From NCBI GenBank assembly GCA_028869035.1, contig JAGWTL010000171.1, positions 1-6,510 on the forward strand: 6,510 nucleotides of DNA. The letters are read 5' to 3'. Of this stretch, positions 4,579 to 6,510 are shown in pieces (the stretch's first letter is position 1; the number at the start of each line of letters is the position of its first letter). The notes beneath the pieces are model-generated. The model searched no databases. It saw only the letters and a program-made list of their open reading frames with translations, and was not told where the DNA came from. Position numbers and translations under genes: made by a program. The stretch is from Burkholderiales bacterium. GTDB lineage: Bacteria > Pseudomonadota > Gammaproteobacteria > Burkholderiales > Burkholderiaceae_C.

Positions 4579-4861
4579 GGTCGAGTTCATCGAAGCGGCA
4601 CTGAAGGAATGGCACAAGCTTGACGGCTCCATCCAGACGCTCTTCAGGAAACAGCTCGTCAAGCGCATGAGGGCGCCGCACGTCCCGTCCGCCAGACTGC
4701 ATGGCGATCTGCAAAATACCTACAAAATCAAACTCCGCGATGCCGGTTATCGTCTGGTCTATGAGGTCATCGACCGACAATTGGTGATCCTGGTGATCGC
4801 CGTAGGCCGGCGCGACCATGACGAGGCCTATACGCCGGCCTCCAAGCGGCTGTGTTCCTGA
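4565..4861 (+). CDS. relE: RelE-family toxin, ribosome-dependent mRNA interferase
   Basis: This 98-residue toxin aligns with E. coli RelE (95 aa) from end to end: EFIEAALKEWHKLD (7-20), YKIKLRDAGYRLVYEVID (53-70) and VIAVGRRDHDEAY (77-89). All residues linked to mRNA cleavage in E. coli RelE have counterparts: K54, K56, R63, R83 and Y89 (E. coli K52, K54, R61, R81, Y87). RelE enters the ribosomal A site and cuts mRNA there. The start must be the TTG at 4565: the only other upstream codon in frame follows a stop at 4559-4561, and family similarity begins right after it. AAGGTG (4555-4560) sits 4 nt before. A rare start codon with short spacing would lower toxin yield relative to antitoxin. It ends 9 nt before ilvA. 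Confidence 0.92.
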   Translation: MKTYEVEFIEAALKEWHKLDGSIQTLFRKQLVKRMRAPHVPSARLHGDLQNTYKIKLRDAGYRLVYEVIDRQLVILVIAVGRRDHDEAYTPASKRLCS

Positions 4862-4870
4862 ACTTTCCAC

Positions 4871-6421
4871 ATGAAATCCAAACGCCCCCTCCAGCCCGCC
4901 GATTACCTGAAAAAAATCCTGACCGCGCGCGTCTACGACGTGGCCGTGGAGTCGCCTTTCGAGCCCGCCAAGGCCTTGAGCCGCCGCCTGCACAACAAGG
5001 TGCTGCTCAAGCGCGAGGACCAGCAGGCGGTGTTCAGCTTCAAGCTGCGCGGCGCCTACAACAAGATGGCGCATCTCTCTCCAGACGAGCTCAAGAGGGG
5101 GGTGATCTGCGCCTCGGCCGGCAACCATGCCCAGGGCGTCGCGCTGGGCGCGCACCGCCTGGGCACGCGCGCCGTGATCGTGATGCCCACGACCACGCCG
5201 CAGCTCAAGATCGACGCCGTCAAGGCGCTGGGGGGTGAGGTGGCCCTGCACGGCGACAGCTATTCCGACGCCTACACCCACGCCCTGACACTGCAGAAGA
5301 AACAGGGGCTGACCTTCGTCCACCCCTTTGATGATCCGGACGTGATCGCCGGCCAGGGCACCATCGCCATGGAGATGCTGCGCCAGCACCAGGGCCCGCT
5401 GGACGCTGTTTTCGTGGCCATCGGCGGCGGCGGGCTGATCAGCGGCGTGGCGGCCTACATCAAGGCCGTGCGGCCCGAGGTCAAGATCATCGGCGTGCAG
5501 ATGAACGACTCCAACGCCATGATCCAGTCGGTGCGCGCGGGCAAGCGCGTCACGCTGCAGGATGTGGGCCTGTTCTCCGACGGCACCGCCGTCAAGCTGG
5601 TGGGCGAGGAAACCTTCCGCCTGACGCGCAAGCTGGTGGACGACTACGTCGAGGTCGACACCGACGCGGTCTGTGCCGCCATCAAGGACGTTTTTGTGGA
5701 CACACGCTCCATCGTGGAGCCGGCCGGCGCGCTGGCCGTGGCCGCCATCAAGCAGTACGTCGCCAGGCACAAGACCAAGGGGCAGACCTATGCCGCCATC
5801 CTGTGCGGCGCCAACATGAACTTCGACCGGCTGCGCTTCGTGGCCGAGCGCGCGGAAGTCGGCGAAGAGCGCGAGGCGCTGTTCGCCGTGACCATCCCCG
5901 AGGAACGCGGCAGTTTCCGCCGCTTCTGCGAGCTGATCGGCGCCCTGCCCGGCGGGCCGCGCCATGTGACCGAGTTCAGTTACCGCATCAGCGATGACCA
6001 GCAGGCCCATGTCTTCGTCGGCCTCACGACCTCGACCCCGGGCGAAAGCGGCAAGATCGCCGCCAACTTCAAGCGACACGGCTTCGCGGCGCTGGACCTG
6101 ACGCACGACGACCTGGCCCAGGAGCACATCCGCCACATGGTGGGCGGCCACTCCAAACTGGCCCGTGACGAGCGCCTGCTGCGCTTCGTCTTCCCGGAGC
6201 GGCCGGGCGCATTGATGAAGTTCCTGAGCCTGATGCGCCCGGGCTGGAACATCAGCCTCTTCCATTACCGCAACCAGGGGGCCGACTATGGCCGCATCCT
6301 GGTCGGCATCCAGGTGCCCAAGACCGACGACAAGGCTTTCGCCAAATTCCTGGCCACGCTGGGCTATGCCTACGTGGAGGAAACGCGCAACCCGGCCTAC
6401 CGCATGTTCCTGAAATCATGA
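4871..6421 (+). CDS. ilvA: Threonine ammonia-lyase (threonine dehydratase), biosynthetic IlvA
   Basis: IlvA deaminates L-threonine to 2-oxobutanoate, the first committed step of isoleucine synthesis, in the cytosol with pyridoxal phosphate. The 516-residue protein is the long, allosteric form (E. coli IlvA is 514). The PLP lysine is K58 in SFKLRGAYNK. SAGNHAQGV (82-90) contacts substrate, GGGGL (185-189) is the phosphate-binding loop, and CGAN (312-315) closes the site. Two ACT-like regulatory domains follow, about 336-410 (LFAVTIPEERGSFRRFCELI) and 434-512 (ERLLRFVFPERPGALMKFL onward), the type that binds isoleucine and valine for feedback control. No good Shine-Dalgarno site or promoter is seen in the 9 nt after relE, so translation may rely on coupling to relE and transcription on the phd-relE promoter or a site inside those genes. 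Confidence 0.96.
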   Translation: MKSKRPLQPADYLKKILTARVYDVAVESPFEPAKALSRRLHNKVLLKREDQQAVFSFKLRGAYNKMAHLSPDELKRGVICASAGNHAQGVALGAHRLGTRAVIVMPTTTPQLKIDAVKALGGEVALHGDSYSDAYTHALTLQKKQGLTFVHPFDDPDVIAGQGTIAMEMLRQHQGPLDAVFVAIGGGGLISGVAAYIKAVRPEVKIIGVQMNDSNAMIQSVRAGKRVTLQDVGLFSDGTAVKLVGEETFRLTRKLVDDYVEVDTDAVCAAIKDVFVDTRSIVEPAGALAVAAIKQYVARHKTKGQTYAAILCGANMNFDRLRFVAERAEVGEEREALFAVTIPEERGSFRRFCELIGALPGGPRHVTEFSYRISDDQQAHVFVGLTTSTPGESGKIAANFKRHGFAALDLTHDDLAQEHIRHMVGGHSKLARDERLLRFVFPERPGALMKFLSLMRPGWNISLFHYRNQGADYGRILVGIQVPKTDDKAFAKFLATLGYAYVEETRNPAYRMFLKS

Positions 6422-6432
6422 AGCACCCCCGT

Positions 6433-6504
6433 GGCGGCCTTGGGGCCGCCTCCCCCCTCAAGGGGGCGCACCCAGTGGCCCGGCAAAGCCGGTTCCACGG
6501 GTGC
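6433..6504. repeat. Stacked palindromes downstream of ilvA
   Basis: Three G+C-rich inverted repeats follow the ilvA stop. The first pairs 6433-6439 with 6444-6450 (7 bp, 4-nt loop). The second pairs 6453-6457 with 6462-6466 (C5/G5, 4-nt loop). The third is a longer broken stem: 6468-6473 with 6499-6504, 6475-6478 with 6495-6498, and 6480-6484 with 6488-6492 around an AAA loop. The arrangement resembles intergenic repeats I recall from Comamonadaceae genomes. There is no T run, so it is not a classic intrinsic terminator, though it could stabilise the mRNA end or slow polymerase. Confidence 0.65.
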
Positions 6505-6510
6505 CCTGGC

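Noticed and set aside
4553..6265. 570-codon open frame on the minus strand across ilvA
   Set aside because: It lies opposite a clear IlvA with all catalytic motifs; the His/Asp/Gly/Val-rich product resembles no family and is typical of a mirror frame in G+C-rich DNA.
1..6510. tRNA, rRNA, insertion sequence, riboswitch or CRISPR array
   Set aside because: Reading both strands by eye gave no cloverleaf with flanking gene-free space, no transposase, no terminal inverted repeats and no regularly spaced repeats; a tool search was not possible.

Overview
The window looks like a chromosomal segment from a betaproteobacterium of the order Burkholderiales, most likely family Comamonadaceae. The evidence is high G+C, a Porin_4/Omp32-type porin, a bacterial Coq7 (ubiquinone pathway), a biosynthetic IlvA with two ACT-like domains, and intergenic palindromes of the kind I recall from that family. 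The genus cannot be fixed from the sequence.

Layout. (1) 1-68, minus: the 5' end of a small DUF1640-like coiled-coil protein, cut by the window edge. (2) 163-1395, minus: a trimeric-porin gene with a perfect 14-bp hairpin terminator, a strong ribosome-binding site and a plausible promoter. (3) 1491-2115, plus: a complete mazEF toxin-antitoxin operon behind a 27-bp near-perfect palindrome. (4) 2274-2752, plus: a FitA/VapB-like ribbon-helix-helix antitoxin followed by a PIN-domain toxin that has lost its 3' half. (5) 2753-3379, plus: coq7, in the same frame as the toxin remnant, so an uninterrupted 280-codon frame joins the two. (6) 3381-3425: a REP-like palindrome in the convergent gap. (7) 3460-4187, minus: a likely two-gene operon of an OsmC/YhfA-like protein and a full-length DUF1640-like protein. 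(8) 4261-4861, plus: a Phd/YefM antitoxin with a RelE toxin that starts at TTG. (9) 4871-6421, plus: ilvA, only 9 nt after relE. (10) 6433-6504: stacked palindromes after ilvA.

How it fits together. The housekeeping genes (porin, coq7, osmC-like, ilvA) do not form a pathway. The gaps between them hold three type II toxin-antitoxin loci of three different families: mazEF intact, fitAB/vapBC-like with a broken toxin, and phd-relE intact. All three read on the plus strand, and two sit directly against the start of a core metabolic gene (coq7 and ilvA). I see no wholly new system. The most unusual points are the toxin-remnant/coq7 in-frame junction, the mazEF operator core that matches the E. coli mazEF operator as I remember it, and the possibility that ilvA is expressed from a toxin-antitoxin promoter.
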